Origin: Paulinella micropora
Lineage: Eukaryota; Cercozoa; Imbricatea; Euglyphida; Paulinellidae
Direction of reading: 5' to 3'
Length of the DNA stretch: 64,000 nucleotides
NCBI GenBank assembly: GCA_019918135.1
Contig: WBZZ01006524.1
Location: forward strand, 26,240 to 90,239
Position numbers and translations under genes: made by a program. Positions 1 to 9,194 of the stretch are shown piece after piece (positions within the stretch are counted from its first letter, which is position 1; the number at the start of each line of letters is the position of its first letter). The notes below the pieces were generated by a model that worked only from the letters and a program-made list of their open reading frames with translations, was not told the origin of the DNA and ran no database searches.

Positions 1-2232
1 TCGGACGGGGCTCTCTTTCCCTTGTGGTCGGTCGGGGTCGTGGCAGGCCAGCGCACGATTGCTTATGGTGCCCGCAACTGCATGATCCCAGCTGGCTGTA
101 CGGAGGTTTGGGCCCCGGGCACGTTACACGTCTTCGGCTCGGCCGATCGTGGCAGCAACTGGGTCTTTCTGGCTACGGGCGGCAGCTGGACGGACTGGAC
201 CGCCGGGCAGGAACGTGCGATTTCCCTGACCCCAACGTCCGGCTACAACGCGTACCGCTTCGTTCTCGGCCAGAGCTGGGCCTCTGTTACGGGGGGCATA
301 TCATCGTGTATGCCGTCAGCGGGCCTGGGCGACCTCAGGCTCACGCTGACCGCGCCGGTGTGCATCCCAGTCTCGCTGACTCCGTCCAGAACACCATCGC
401 CCAGCCCCAGCCCGCAGGTTAACGAATGCACCGCGTGGAACAGCGCTTGCGACCAGACGCTCGAGACTACCTCCTTCAGTGCCAACACCTTGACAACCGC
501 CTTAGCCACCTATACCGTGAGCGCTTCGTCAGCAGGCACTATGCCTTATTCGGCGTTTGCGGATTTTGTCACCAATGAGGGCTGGCGGTGCGCAGCTGGT
601 ACGTATGTATCCGGAATCTACGCTGGAACCGTCAACACCGCGGGTGTCCCAGGGGAATACATTCAGGTGCAAATCAGTGTTCCGCGTGTCATCACCCAGC
701 TCATCATGCAGGCGCCCGCGTATTTAAGCCGGTCCCCGTGCAACTTTACACTACTAGCTAGCAGAGACGGCGGCACTAGCTGGACCACACTGCTGCATAA
801 ACCGGCCATCAGCTGGTTGGCGGCGCGCGCCAGGCAAAGATTTTTCATTGACCAGCCAGGCCCCTACAGCGTCTACCGGCTGGTTGTGACAAAGGGTACT
901 AGCAGTACGTTTGTAGGGATTCAACGCCTTTGGCTGCGGGAATGGTGCTGCCCCAGCTGCGCCAATCTTCCTATCAGCAGCTACAATTGCACCTGCGATG
1001 CTAACGTGTGGCTCGGCGGGGGGGTTGGGCGGGGCTGCTACCGCCAGAACGAGTGTAGCATGTGGCCGGCCGACAGCGGCTGCAGTAAAACAAACAGAGT
1101 TTTTTACTTGGATTGGACGACTTCGCTAACGTACGGAGCCTGGACGCTGTCGCAGAGTGGCAGCTCGGCTTTTCTCTGGGCGCTGGTGGGCGCGTACACG
1201 GGCGCGTCCAGGTGGGCCTCGGACAATGCCTACGACGTCGCCACGGGTGATTACCTGGGCGCCAAGAGCAGCGCGGGCATAGCGGGAGAGTGGGTGCAGC
1301 TCTCGCACTCGTCGGAGCGAGTGATCACTAGCTACTCCTTTGGCTGCCGGCAGACCACGAGCGCGCACGGGGTGTGCGCCGGCACTCCCGTGAGCTTCGC
1401 GCTGCTAGGCAGTTACGACTTGGTGGACTGGCACGTCCTGTCACAACAGACCAACATCTCCCCCTTGTGGATGGGGCACGAGAGGACTTGGGTCATCGAC
1501 AACCCCGCCATGTACTCGCACTACAGATTTGTCATTATGCGAATACAGCCCAGCGCCTCCGGGCAGGCTACGGCAGACGACATGTTTTTTAACGAGTGGT
1601 GCTGCAGCGGCTGCACACAAACAGCCGGAGGTAAATACCAATGCAGTAGCTGTTGGGAGCCAGCGGGTGTTGGCTGCACCTTCGACGACCCCTGCAGCTG
1701 TGCCTGGCCGGCAACTCCGTGCAGCAGCCACAAAAGGCCGTATGGGCTTAAGGGAGATTCAGGTTGGCCTTCGTACCAGTGCCCCGCCAGCTTTTCTTCG
1801 CCGGGCCTGTACGCGAGCCCAGGCAGCCTAGCGGGACAGACCGGCAACCCGCTCCTGCGCGGCAGCACGGCGGGAGGGGCCTGTAACTTTGGTTTTCACG
1901 TCTGTCGCTTGCCTACTGATTCAAACTTGCAAATTGATCCGACGCTCGTGAGCACCTCGCAGCAGTATTTTGTAGCGGCGGGTGGTTGTGAAGGGTACGG
2001 CCAAACCAACTTCAGCGGACTGCACGGCCTGGGTGTTAACGGAAGTGCAGCCTTGTGTACTGCGCTGAGTACCAGTTTGGGCTCTTTCGCTAGATATTTT
2101 GCGCCGCAGGGGTTGGGCTTTAGTTTTCTCCCGAGCGTGCGCTGGAAGTCGGAAGCAAGTGTGGACCAGAGCCGGTTTGTGAACAAGAGCAACTACCTAG
2201 TGGACGGGGTTATGTGTTGTAGCGACTACTGA
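1..2232 (+). CDS. Modular secreted/surface protein with discoidin-like repeats (5' partial)
   Basis: The frame is open from the first base, so the N-terminus lies outside the window; an internal TTG near base 22 is not a credible start. The protein is a chain of similar modules, each opening with a Cys-containing NEC motif (near residues 137 and 344) and ending in a WCCxxC motif. The modules have the look of F5/8-type-C (discoidin) carbohydrate-binding folds: repeated V-I-T stretches, a 'S-R-D-G-G-T-S-W' turn, and 'YRLV/YRFV' strands. A Pro/Ser-Thr linker (TPSRTPSPSPSP) joins the first two modules. The last ~180 residues are a different Cys-rich domain I do not recognise. Many NxS/T sites and paired cysteines fit an extracellular glycoprotein. 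No transmembrane helix is visible near the C-terminus. A likely role is adhesion to glycans; the domain assignment is by eye. Stop codon TGA. Confidence 0.7.
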   Translation, partial: SDGALFPLWSVGVVAGQRTIAYGARNCMIPAGCTEVWAPGTLHVFGSADRGSNWVFLATGGSWTDWTAGQERAISLTPTSGYNAYRFVLGQSWASVTGGISSCMPSAGLGDLRLTLTAPVCIPVSLTPSRTPSPSPSPQVNECTAWNSACDQTLETTSFSANTLTTALATYTVSASSAGTMPYSAFADFVTNEGWRCAAGTYVSGIYAGTVNTAGVPGEYIQVQISVPRVITQLIMQAPAYLSRSPCNFTLLASRDGGTSWTTLLHKPAISWLAARARQRFFIDQPGPYSVYRLVVTKGTSSTFVGIQRLWLREWCCPSCANLPISSYNCTCDANVWLGGGVGRGCYRQNECSMWPADSGCSKTNRVFYLDWTTSLTYGAWTLSQSGSSAFLWALVGAYTGASRWASDNAYDVATGDYLGAKSSAGIAGEWVQLSHSSERVITSYSFGCRQTTSAHGVCAGTPVSFALLGSYDLVDWHVLSQQTNISPLWMGHERTWVIDNPAMYSHYRFVIMRIQPSASGQATADDMFFNEWCCSGCTQTAGGKYQCSSCWEPAGVGCTFDDPCSCAWPATPCSSHKRPYGLKGDSGWPSYQCPASFSSPGLYASPGSLAGQTGNPLLRGSTAGGACNFGFHVCRLPTDSNLQIDPTLVSTSQQYFVAAGGCEGYGQTNFSGLHGLGVNGSAALCTALSTSLGSFARYFAPQGLGFSFLPSVRWKSEASVDQSRFVNKSNYLVDGVMCCSDY

Positions 2233-2874
2233 TTAGGAGCGCTAGCGGTTGCGCAAGGGAGAGGTGTCTACTGCAAGCCTTTAATTTTTTTTCTGTGAGG
2301 CCCGGGTGGCTATATATATAAGCTTTTTTTCAAAGGTTCTTGACGTTAGCTAGCGAGTAGCCGCTGCAGAAACTATTTAATAAAAGGTGCTCTTGTATGT
2401 ACCTAAACACAGTCATCGCCTTTGGGTAGTGGAGGAGGGAGAGAAGGGGCGCGAAAGCGTCGCCAGCTCCATTTTCGTGCGACCAGCTGCCAAACTATTG
2501 CACTGCTAGCAGGAAGAAAAGGTTTTTATCTTGTTCGCGTTAGTGTTTTTAATGCTTTTTAGGTTATCCCTCTAGCCAGTCAAATCAACTCTCCTCCACT
2601 TTTTCTCCTCCCTCCCTACTCTCTCCCCCCCCCCCTACACCGCCGCTCTGTTACTTAGGGGGTGGAAGGGCTTTTTTTTGAAAGGTACTTGGCCGGTAAG
2701 CACGACGGTCCGCCCCCCGGGGGGGAAGGGAGGTGGTGAGAGAGGGAGAGGGGGCTCGGGACAAACCGTCGTACAATTTCTACACCATTCTCGTCCTGGC
2801 CCCCCCCCGTCAGCCAGAAAGAACAGACTTCAGATAGCCAAGCGTGTGGCTTTCAGAAGAAAAAAAACAGAGAA
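2233..2874. other. Intergenic, low-complexity
   Basis: No gene seen. It holds a TATATATATAAG stretch near 2310-2325, an AATAAA-type polyadenylation signal near 2378, and C-rich and G-rich runs (2620-2640, 2716-2725). The AATAAA plausibly serves the preceding gene. Confidence 0.5.
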
Positions 2875-3219
2875 ATGGAGATTGGCGAAAACAATCGTGC
2901 CGCCGGCTGCCGGCAAGCCCTGTCCAGCCTGCAGCGGCGCTCGCAGAGTTGGTGGGACTGGGCCCTGTGCGTTACCATGTGGATCACGGGCGTGGCCGCT
3001 ATCTTGGTGATCGGCAACAGTGCGGTCCGCTACCAGTCGCCGCCTGAACAGGAATAGCTTTGGCTCAAGCAAGCGACGTGTGCGGGCTTCACGGCCGTCA
3101 TCGTGTGCCTGGGCGCGGTGTACGTCAAGCTGCGCCAGCTAGTGGACGCGGTCGAGGAATCGCAGCGCCAGGAGGTCCGCCTGAACCTGGATGCAAGTGC
3201 TTTTGTGCAATTGGCCTGA
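2875..3219 (+). pseudogene. Small two-helix membrane protein with in-frame TAG
   Basis: ATG at 2875 opens a 60-residue frame with one hydrophobic helix (residues ~27-47, VTMWITGVAAILVIG). It stops at TAG (3055-3057). The same frame then continues for another 53 codons to TGA at 3217-3219. This downstream part encodes a second hydrophobic helix (GFTAVIVCLGAVYV) followed by an amphipathic, Gln/Glu-rich tail, so the whole reads as one two-helix protein broken by a single TAG. The first ~80 coding bases are nearly the same as those at 10343, where they precede an unrelated Cys-rich protein. Function unknown. Either a nonsense mutation or read-through would explain the TAG; TAG also ends several neighbouring genes, so reassignment is unlikely. 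Confidence 0.5.
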
Positions 3220-4205
3220 AAGCAAACAAAATCACGCGGTGGCGCTCTCCAGTGGGCTTGAAGGGGGGAGGGGAGAGGTTTGTAGTAATAAAAAGAGAAC
3301 AGAGACTGTTGACTCCCTCAAGAGCTTCCAATTCATAGCCTTCAACGTCTAGGCTCCAGAAATCTATTTCATGGATTTTGTGTCTGTCAAGTACTACTGA
3401 AAGGGGGTAGGCAGGTATCTTTCCCGAGCCGCTTACCTTGGCCATTGGCGAGCCATCGTCGCTCAGCCCGATCTCGTGCGGACCCCCAAACTTGGTCAGG
3501 GCGGCGTGCAGGCAGAGGGACGGCGGCTCAGCCCCCATTCAGCCTGTAGGCGGAGCTCGTCGTCGCGGCCGCGACGAACGTCCCAGGTACTTGAGAGGCT
3601 GGTTAAACCATGCGGGTAGAAACAAACGTCTCAGGCCCGACTGGGGCGCACAGGCGTCAGTTGAACATGATTAAGACGTCGCCGGGGGAGGGAAAGGGCA
3701 CGCGCCGATGTCAAGCCAGCTTGCGCGCAGAAGAAAGCTGGCTTGCCAGAGGCCGGGGGGTCCAGGCGCTCCAGGAGCAGCGCGTGCCGGTCACGGGGAA
3801 TTCCAGGTCGCGCAGAGACGAAGCTCGTTGGAAAGAAAGCGTCTTTGGCCTGGGTGGTGGCGAGCGTCACGTTGCCCGAGGACAGCAAGCGCACCGGGAT
3901 GAGGTCGGCCTGCACGGCCTTGTTGGGCGCGATCGCGATGAGCCCGTCGAGCTTCAGCTCCCGTCGAGCTTCGGCTCAAACAGCGGGGGGGGGAGGGGAT
4001 GGGATTCCCGCAGATTAGGCCACCAGGACTTTGATCCTGCTGCTGGATGCCGGTGCCCCCCCCCCCCCAGTCGGCCCTGAGGTCCGGCGATCTCAGGGGT
4101 CATGAGCCCCCGGGCCAGAAACGTAGCCCGTTCGTTGGAACTTTCCCCCGCTACCGGTTTTTCCTTTGGGGCGTGAGGCTCAAGACTTTTTCTTTTAATT
4201 AACAT
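3125..4205 (-). pseudogene. FkbM-family methyltransferase remnant
   Basis: On the minus strand two separate open stretches, 4205-3631 and 3538-3125, together resemble an FkbM-type SAM-dependent methyltransferase. The C-terminal part has the hallmark 'IDFWSLDVEGYELEALEG' (bases ~3325-3385). It is preceded by 'YPLSVVLDRHKIHEID', the usual strand before that motif. The N-terminal part has an 'FEPKLDG' and 'LIAIAPNKAVQADLIPVRLL' region consistent with the middle of the fold. The two parts lie in different frames, and a short duplication (AAGCTCGACGGG, twice near 3940-3970) interrupts the upstream part. Members methylate sugar or other hydroxyls in glycan synthesis. The usual GxNxG SAM loop is not recognisable. 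The gene appears dead. Confidence 0.55.
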
Positions 4206-4331
4206 TCATTTTTTTTCTTTCTCTCCTTTTTCTCTCTCTCTCTGTTCTTTTTCCCTCCCCCCCACTTTCGCTACCCCCTTCCTTTTGTTGTCCCTCGAGC
4301 TCTGTTTTTGGTATCCCTTGGGGCGCGACCC

Positions 4332-5508
4332 TCAAGGGGCTGTCAAGCACTCGGCTTGGCTGAGCGTCGTGCCCCAGTTAAAACTGCTCTCGGCCCACTG
4401 GTGGCATGCGGCGGGCAGATGCCAGTACGCAATGTACGAACCAGCCAGTAGTGCTTGGCAGCCGGCATAAGTGTCTGGCTTTGCCCAGCTGCTAAGGTTT
4501 TGGTTAAAAGAACACGCTCCCCGGAACATCCAGACGAAAGACGAATCTGTGACTTTGGAAACATCCCATGTATCCAACGGCTGATTGAATGCTCGGGCGT
4601 CGGTGAAGACATGGTGGGTTTCAGTCGGCGCCACGTTCCAGGCAGTAAGTGGCTGATTGAATTTGCGCGCTCCTGCAAAAGTGTATACCATCATTGAGGC
4701 GACAGTGACAGGCCAAGCGCTAATATCTTCGTTGAACTCGTATGCATTGTAGAACATAGAGTCGACTGAGCTTAAGGGCTGGCGCCAGTCGCGCAGGCTT
4801 CCCTGCAGAACACTGGCCCCCAGAAACAAGAAGTTGCCGGCAGTAAGGCGTTCCAGCGCGCGCGTGCCGTTCACGGGCGCCAAGTACTGGAGCTCCGATA
4901 AAGCAGGATTATAATACCGATCATAATCAGTTGTTGTCGGAGGAGCGAGCAGGGTGTTCGAACCATCATTGTACAGAGTGACGTTGCCCCAGCCCTGCAC
5001 TGAGATGAGGCGAAAGAAGTCATTGTAGTTGCTGGTAAAACTTGCGAGCCCGTCGAGGCGGCCGTCGATAACCATGTCGTACGTACCGAGCGCTATTCGG
5101 GTTCGTGATACACAGATAGGATTTGTGTCCAGCTGCTGGCACGTAATCCAGCCATTGCCATCACCCCAATCCACCCGGATTGTATGATCTTCTGCCGGCT
5201 TGTACGTTATTAAATTCATGTAGTGATTCCAGACTCTGTACCTGGCCCGGAAGCAATGGCCGCAACACCCGGGTCAAGGGCCTCGGGCACGATTGTCCGC
5301 AGCCCGCGCCTGCAAGCATACTGCTGCAAGACCTTTCGCCGCTCGGCAGCGTGGGGAGCGTCCAGCTAGCTATCCCCGTCCCGGCGAAGCTGCTGGCACC
5401 TTGGAACATATTGTCGACGCTGGCTAGGCTCTGCGTGTGCCACCCCGAGAGGTCAGCGTTGAAGGACGTCGCACCGCTGAACATTTTGGTAGCGTCCCGG
5501 TCTTTATA
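4332..5508 (-). pseudogene. BspA-like (DUF285) / PKD surface protein, truncated and frame-broken
   Basis: Minus-strand remains of a surface protein like the one at 5874-8018. From 5484 the frame gives a DUF285 repeat (MFSGATSFNADLSGW, VDNMFQGASSFAG) and a CGQSCPRP tail. After a 1-base frame break near 5270-5280, within 'acacccgggtc', the second frame continues with a CCGHC motif and a PKD-like opening (VDWGDG). Further BspA-like repeats follow, such as MFYNAYEFNEDISAW and FTDARAFNQPLDTWDVSKV. It ends with the same LLAGS..YWHLPAAC tail as the paralogue. Upstream, two TAG codons at ~5509 cut off the N-terminus, and the next bases carry a fragment of another gene on the opposite strand. A rearrangement breakpoint therefore lies at about 5510-5530. 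Confidence 0.65.
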
Positions 5509-5529
5509 TCGCCTCGTGCCCTACTACTG

Positions 5530-5787
5530 TCAACAGAAATAACTGGGACCAGCCAGTGTCTGGTACTTACACTGACCAGTTCGCGATTACCTTTACTACC
5601 AATGCCTTTCCGCCTTACTCAAGCACCATCACAGCTAGACGTACGCGAAAGGGTGCGGCAAACTGTATTGATAGCCAAAGTAAAAAGCAAAGGGTTGAAG
5701 TTTGCCACCCCCACTCGCTGAGTGCTGCCAATGCCTATTTTCCCGCCAGAGAATCTGATGGCTGGTACTGCCTGTTTCTCGTCTAGT
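5530..5787 (+). pseudogene. Detached C-terminal domain of an adhesin-like protein
   Basis: A plus-strand open stretch without a start codon, ending in TAG. It encodes a beta-rich segment beginning VNRNNWDQPVSGTYTDQFAI. This matches the C-terminal domain of the 11426-13738 protein (VNRDNWDPSLGTYYGDTFSV) in sequence and position. A Cys-containing tail follows that the other protein lacks. It sits head-to-head against the truncated minus-strand BspA-like pseudogene, so it is best explained as a fragment left by rearrangement. Confidence 0.45.
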
Positions 5788-5873
5788 TTTTTTCTGCTAG
5801 CCACACCCCGTACTTTCTTGGCCCTTCCATCCCCCGCTGGTGTTGTATTTTTGGGGGTGTGGAGGGTTTTTTT

Positions 5874-8018
5874 TTAGCAGTACACGGCACTTTGGTTGGG
5901 CCACGTATACTCGTACTCTAGATATGAGCGGCACGGGGCGGGCAGCCGCGCGTAGGCCAGTGCAGAGCCGGCCAGCAGGGCCTGGCACTGCGCGAGCTGG
6001 GTCGGCTGAGCCCAGGCGCTGAGGTCCAGTGAGCTCGACGCGCAGGCCCCGCTCAGCATCCCGGCAAAGTCTTGTCCCTGCGCGACGGCCCAGCCATTCA
6101 ACTGCGTCGCCAGGCTGCGGTTGTAACCTGCGAAGGCCTGGGAGGCATTGATCACCAGCGAGGTGTTCCAGCGCTCGAGCCCCACCAGAGCCAGGTTGGG
6201 CGCCCCGACCGTGAGCTGGGAGAGGTCCGTGACCAGGCTCGTGTCCAGCGCCGACACGTTGAGGGTCAGGCCTTCGAGGCCGCCCAGCGAGCCGGCCAGC
6301 GACCGCAGCCCGTGGCTGGCCGGGGGCGGAGCCACGGCCACGAGCGAATCGCCCCGGAAGTGGGAACCGGCCGTGGTGTGCCAACGCACGGCGCCCCAGT
6401 CGTGAATAGCGCGCAGGGTAACGCGCGCGGGGTAGACCCGATCACCCCCGCCGCAGAAACAGCAAGCCTGGGAAATTGTCGTGCCGTCGTAGGCCGCAAG
6501 GTTTTGGCTGCAATAGAAATAGTAGCCATTTCCAAAGTCTGCGGACAAATCTTCACAGCCGAGCCCCGAGGGTGTGTGCCAGAACTCTCCGTTGGGCAGT
6601 TGTGCGTGAGTGCAACTCTCTACCTTGGCCGTGGACACGTCGATCATGGTAAAACCCACGATCGGCGTGCCGTGCAGGGTGAGGTTGTACACGCCAGTGC
6701 TGGCGTAGTTGTGGTTGCAGGTCACGGCGCTAGTGCACTGCTGTTCCGCCGAGCCGTCCCCCCACTCCACCGCAAACGCGACGTTGTTGTCGTTGCCACC
6801 GATTTCGGGGCGCAACGGGAGCTGGTAGCTGCCCCCGCCCTGTACTACTGCCACCTGCCACCGGGTCGTGCAGTTGCGGCAGCACCACGCAGGGAGCGGG
6901 CAGGCCTCCCCGCACGCGGCCCCGCCGCTCAGCCGGTGGCAAGATTGTGAGCCAGTGGACAAGGACGAACTGGGGCTCCATGAGCCGAGGCCGACACCAC
7001 TGAACGCCGTCGCGCCCCGGAACATGTCCCGCCAGCTTGCCAGGTGTGACAGCTGCCATTGGCCCACGTTCACATTGAAAGCAGTCGCGTTGCTGAACAT
7101 CTCGGTAGCGTCGACCAAACTGTTAAAGCGCCACGAGGCTAGCGTGCGCAACTGCCCCCGGTAATCCGCAAAGGCGCGTGAGGCGTTCACGACCGAAGCC
7201 ACGTCCCACCGCTCCAGCCCCGCCAACGACAGCAGGGGCGCCCCCTTGGTCAGGAGCGACAGGTCCGTCACCAGGCTGGTATCCAGCTCGCTCACGTCCA
7301 GGGACACGTTGCCCAGCCTGCCCAGGCCTCCGAACGTGCCTTGGAGCGAGCGCAGCCCTGTGTTAGGCGGCAAGGGGGGCGGCGCGGCCACCAACCGCGC
7401 GTTCCTAAAGTGGTAGCCCGAGGTAGTGTGCAAGCGTAGGCCGCCCCAAGCTTGTACCGAGGTCAGCACACCCCCGGAAGGCAGCGCTGGCATGCCGCCG
7501 CCGCACACACAACAAGCCATGTTGGCTGTCATTCCCTCATAGGGATCGCTGTCGCCCCAGTTAAGGCAATTATTGTTCAACGCATACGTGCCACAATGCC
7601 AATCTACGCTGTACGCGTCGTACCACCGTGCTCCACTGGCTAGCGTCTTGTCCAGGCACCCACCCCCAGTTATTGGCAGCGTAGCGTTGGCCGCAGTAAA
7701 GCCGGCGATGCTCGTCGCGCTTAGTACCAAGGTGTAGTTGCCAGCAGTCGCGTACGTGTGACTGCACGTGATGTCGCACACCTGCGGGGCGCTGCCGTCA
7801 CCCCAGTCGACAGTGTAAGTAGTGCTGGCTAGCTGCCGGCGCCGGCTCGCCGGTGCCGTGGGGTCTGCCTGGAAGGGCAGAGTATACGTCGAGCCATCGC
7901 CCACAATATTGACACCGAGTATGGCGTCCGAACCAAGGGTGGCGGGGGGGGTGTACGGGCACAGGGCGCCTGCGAGGGTGAGGGCCACGACGAGCCAGGG
8001 CGCCAGCGGCACGCACAT
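5874..8018 (-). CDS. Secreted PKD/BspA-like (DUF285) double-module surface protein
   Basis: 714 residues from the ATG at 8018, chosen because a clean signal peptide follows (MCVPLAPWLVVALTLAGALC); an upstream in-frame ATG lacks one. Two similar halves follow. Each has a PKD-like domain (TVDWGDGS...CSHTYATAGNYTL; AVEWGDGS...CNHNYASTGVYNL), then a Cys-rich insert ending ACCxCGGG, then DUF285 leucine-rich-like repeats (LDTSLVTDLS, LERWDVASVVNASRAFADY, MFSNATAFNVNVGQW). A CPLPAWCCRNC motif links the halves. An RRRQLA stretch precedes the first PKD domain, a possible proprotein cleavage site also seen in other surface proteins here. No C-terminal membrane anchor is visible. It is likely an extracellular or virion-surface adhesin. 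The paralogous pseudogene 4332-5508 lies just downstream on the same strand. Confidence 0.8.
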   Translation of the reverse strand: MCVPLAPWLVVALTLAGALCPYTPPATLGSDAILGVNIVGDGSTYTLPFQADPTAPASRRRQLASTTYTVDWGDGSAPQVCDITCSHTYATAGNYTLVLSATSIAGFTAANATLPITGGGCLDKTLASGARWYDAYSVDWHCGTYALNNNCLNWGDSDPYEGMTANMACCVCGGGMPALPSGGVLTSVQAWGGLRLHTTSGYHFRNARLVAAPPPLPPNTGLRSLQGTFGGLGRLGNVSLDVSELDTSLVTDLSLLTKGAPLLSLAGLERWDVASVVNASRAFADYRGQLRTLASWRFNSLVDATEMFSNATAFNVNVGQWQLSHLASWRDMFRGATAFSGVGLGSWSPSSSLSTGSQSCHRLSGGAACGEACPLPAWCCRNCTTRWQVAVVQGGGSYQLPLRPEIGGNDNNVAFAVEWGDGSAEQQCTSAVTCNHNYASTGVYNLTLHGTPIVGFTMIDVSTAKVESCTHAQLPNGEFWHTPSGLGCEDLSADFGNGYYFYCSQNLAAYDGTTISQACCFCGGGDRVYPARVTLRAIHDWGAVRWHTTAGSHFRGDSLVAVAPPPASHGLRSLAGSLGGLEGLTLNVSALDTSLVTDLSQLTVGAPNLALVGLERWNTSLVINASQAFAGYNRSLATQLNGWAVAQGQDFAGMLSGACASSSLDLSAWAQPTQLAQCQALLAGSALAYARLPAPCRSYLEYEYTWPNQSAVYC

Positions 8019-8503
8019 GCTAGGGTGGTGTAAGAAAAGGGAGAGGTTGCGTTTTCTTTGCTTTTTTTTAAAGACCAGCTTGACACCAAAAAAGAAAGAA
8101 TGTTCACTTTTCAATACTAATTCTAGTTAGCCCAGATTTTAAATGCTTTTCAAACAAAGGGCGGGGAGAGGGGGAAGAGAGGCGAGTGCCAAGAACAAAA
8201 GAAAAACAAGAGCATGAAACAAAAAGGGTCAAGAGGGAGGGAAGGAGGAAGACCCCAAGAAAGAGAGTGTGAGAGGGTGCGGGGGGGAGGGGTTGTGCGC
8301 GACTGCACTCTCTTTCGTTCCGCCCTCCCCCTCCTCCTCGCGCGCATCCCCCCCCCTCCCTCTTTTTCTTTCCCTTTTTTAAAACCAGCGCGAAAGTTTG
8401 CCGGGGCGAAATGAGAGGTTTCGCGAAAGTTTGCCGGAACTTACGGTAAAAGTCCTCTTGTCGCGAAGTTGACCTGATTCCGGACAACACCAGAAATCTA
8501 GTC
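8019..8503. other. Intergenic, homopolymer-rich
   Basis: No gene supported. G-rich (8160-8300) and C-rich (8320-8360) tracts dominate. The last ~100 bases carry the 'gcgaaagtttgccg' motif that recurs around the palindromes downstream. Confidence 0.45.
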
Positions 8504-8643
8504 AGTTTGGCAATTAGCTAAATCTGTGATGGCAAAAATTTTCGGGAGCCGAGGGCGGGCGGGGAAAATGACAACAGAAAAAAAATTTCCCCGCCCGCGT
8601 TTGTTTCCCCAAAAATTTTTCTCTAGCTAAAAATGTGCCGAAC
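8504..8643. repeat. Palindromic ~140-bp element, copy 1 (degenerate)
   Basis: Imperfect foldback with the family's GC-rich core arms (gggcgggcgggg / ccccgcccgc) and ends related to 'tttggca...tgccgaa'. Its right arm is the reverse complement of copy 2's left arm, while its left arm resembles copy 3's left arm (aaaattttcgggag). It may be a recombinant between the two types. Confidence 0.55.
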
Positions 8644-8664
8644 TTTGCAAAAAAAAAATTGTTT

Positions 8665-9062
8665 TCACTAGTTTCAATTTTCCGGTGAATTTCGCGACAA
8701 GTGCCACCAGTGCCGGAATTTACAGGTAGCTGATATTGTCCGGTATTTGCGGCACACAAAAGATTTTTTTTTTTCGCGATTTCGGCAATTGGAAGGTGGC
8801 TAGAGAAAATTTTTGGGGAAACAAACGCGGGCGGGGAATTTCTGATGTTTAAATTTTTTTCCCCGCCCGCATTTTTTCCCCCAAAAATTTTTTCTAGCTA
8901 GCTTCCAATTGCCGAAATGTCCTTTGCAAAAAATTTTTTTTTCACTAGTTTCGAATTTCCGGTGAATTTCGCGACAAGTGCCACCAGTGCCAGAATTTAC
9001 TGGTAACTGATATTGTCCGGTATTTGCGGCACACAAAAGATTTTTTTTTCGCGATTTCGGCA
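8665..9062. repeat. ~280-bp direct repeat around the palindromes
   Basis: The block 'ttccggtgaatttcgcgac', 'aagtgccaccagtgcc' and 'gatattgtccggtatttgcg' ending in a T-run occurs at ~8677-8780 and again at ~8957-9052, each time immediately before a palindromic element. This looks like a tandem duplication of flank plus palindrome. Confidence 0.7.
8779..8918. repeat. Palindromic ~140-bp element, copy 2
   Basis: Nearly perfect foldback. The ends 'atttcggcaattgga' and 'tccaattgccgaaat' are exact reverse complements, and the arms run to GC-rich core segments (gcgggcgggg / ccccgcccgc). The AT-rich loop reads 'aatttctgatgtttaaattt', identical to the loop of copy 3. Confidence 0.85.
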
Positions 9063-9194
9063 ATAACTTTTTAGCGACAGAAAAATTTTCGGGAGACGCC
9101 GGCGGGCGGGGAATTTCTGATGTTTAAATTTTTTTCCCCGCCCGCCGTCGTCTCCCGAAAATTTTGCTCTTAAAAGTAGCAGGATTGCCGAAAT
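9054..9194. repeat. Palindromic ~140-bp element, copy 3
   Basis: Same length, same ends (atttcggcaat...attgccgaaat) and same loop as copy 2. The mid-stem sequence differs (gggagacgccggcgggcgg / ccgcccgccgtcgtctccc) while base pairing is kept. Two arms changing together indicates that the fold is conserved or that the arms are copied from each other. Confidence 0.85.
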
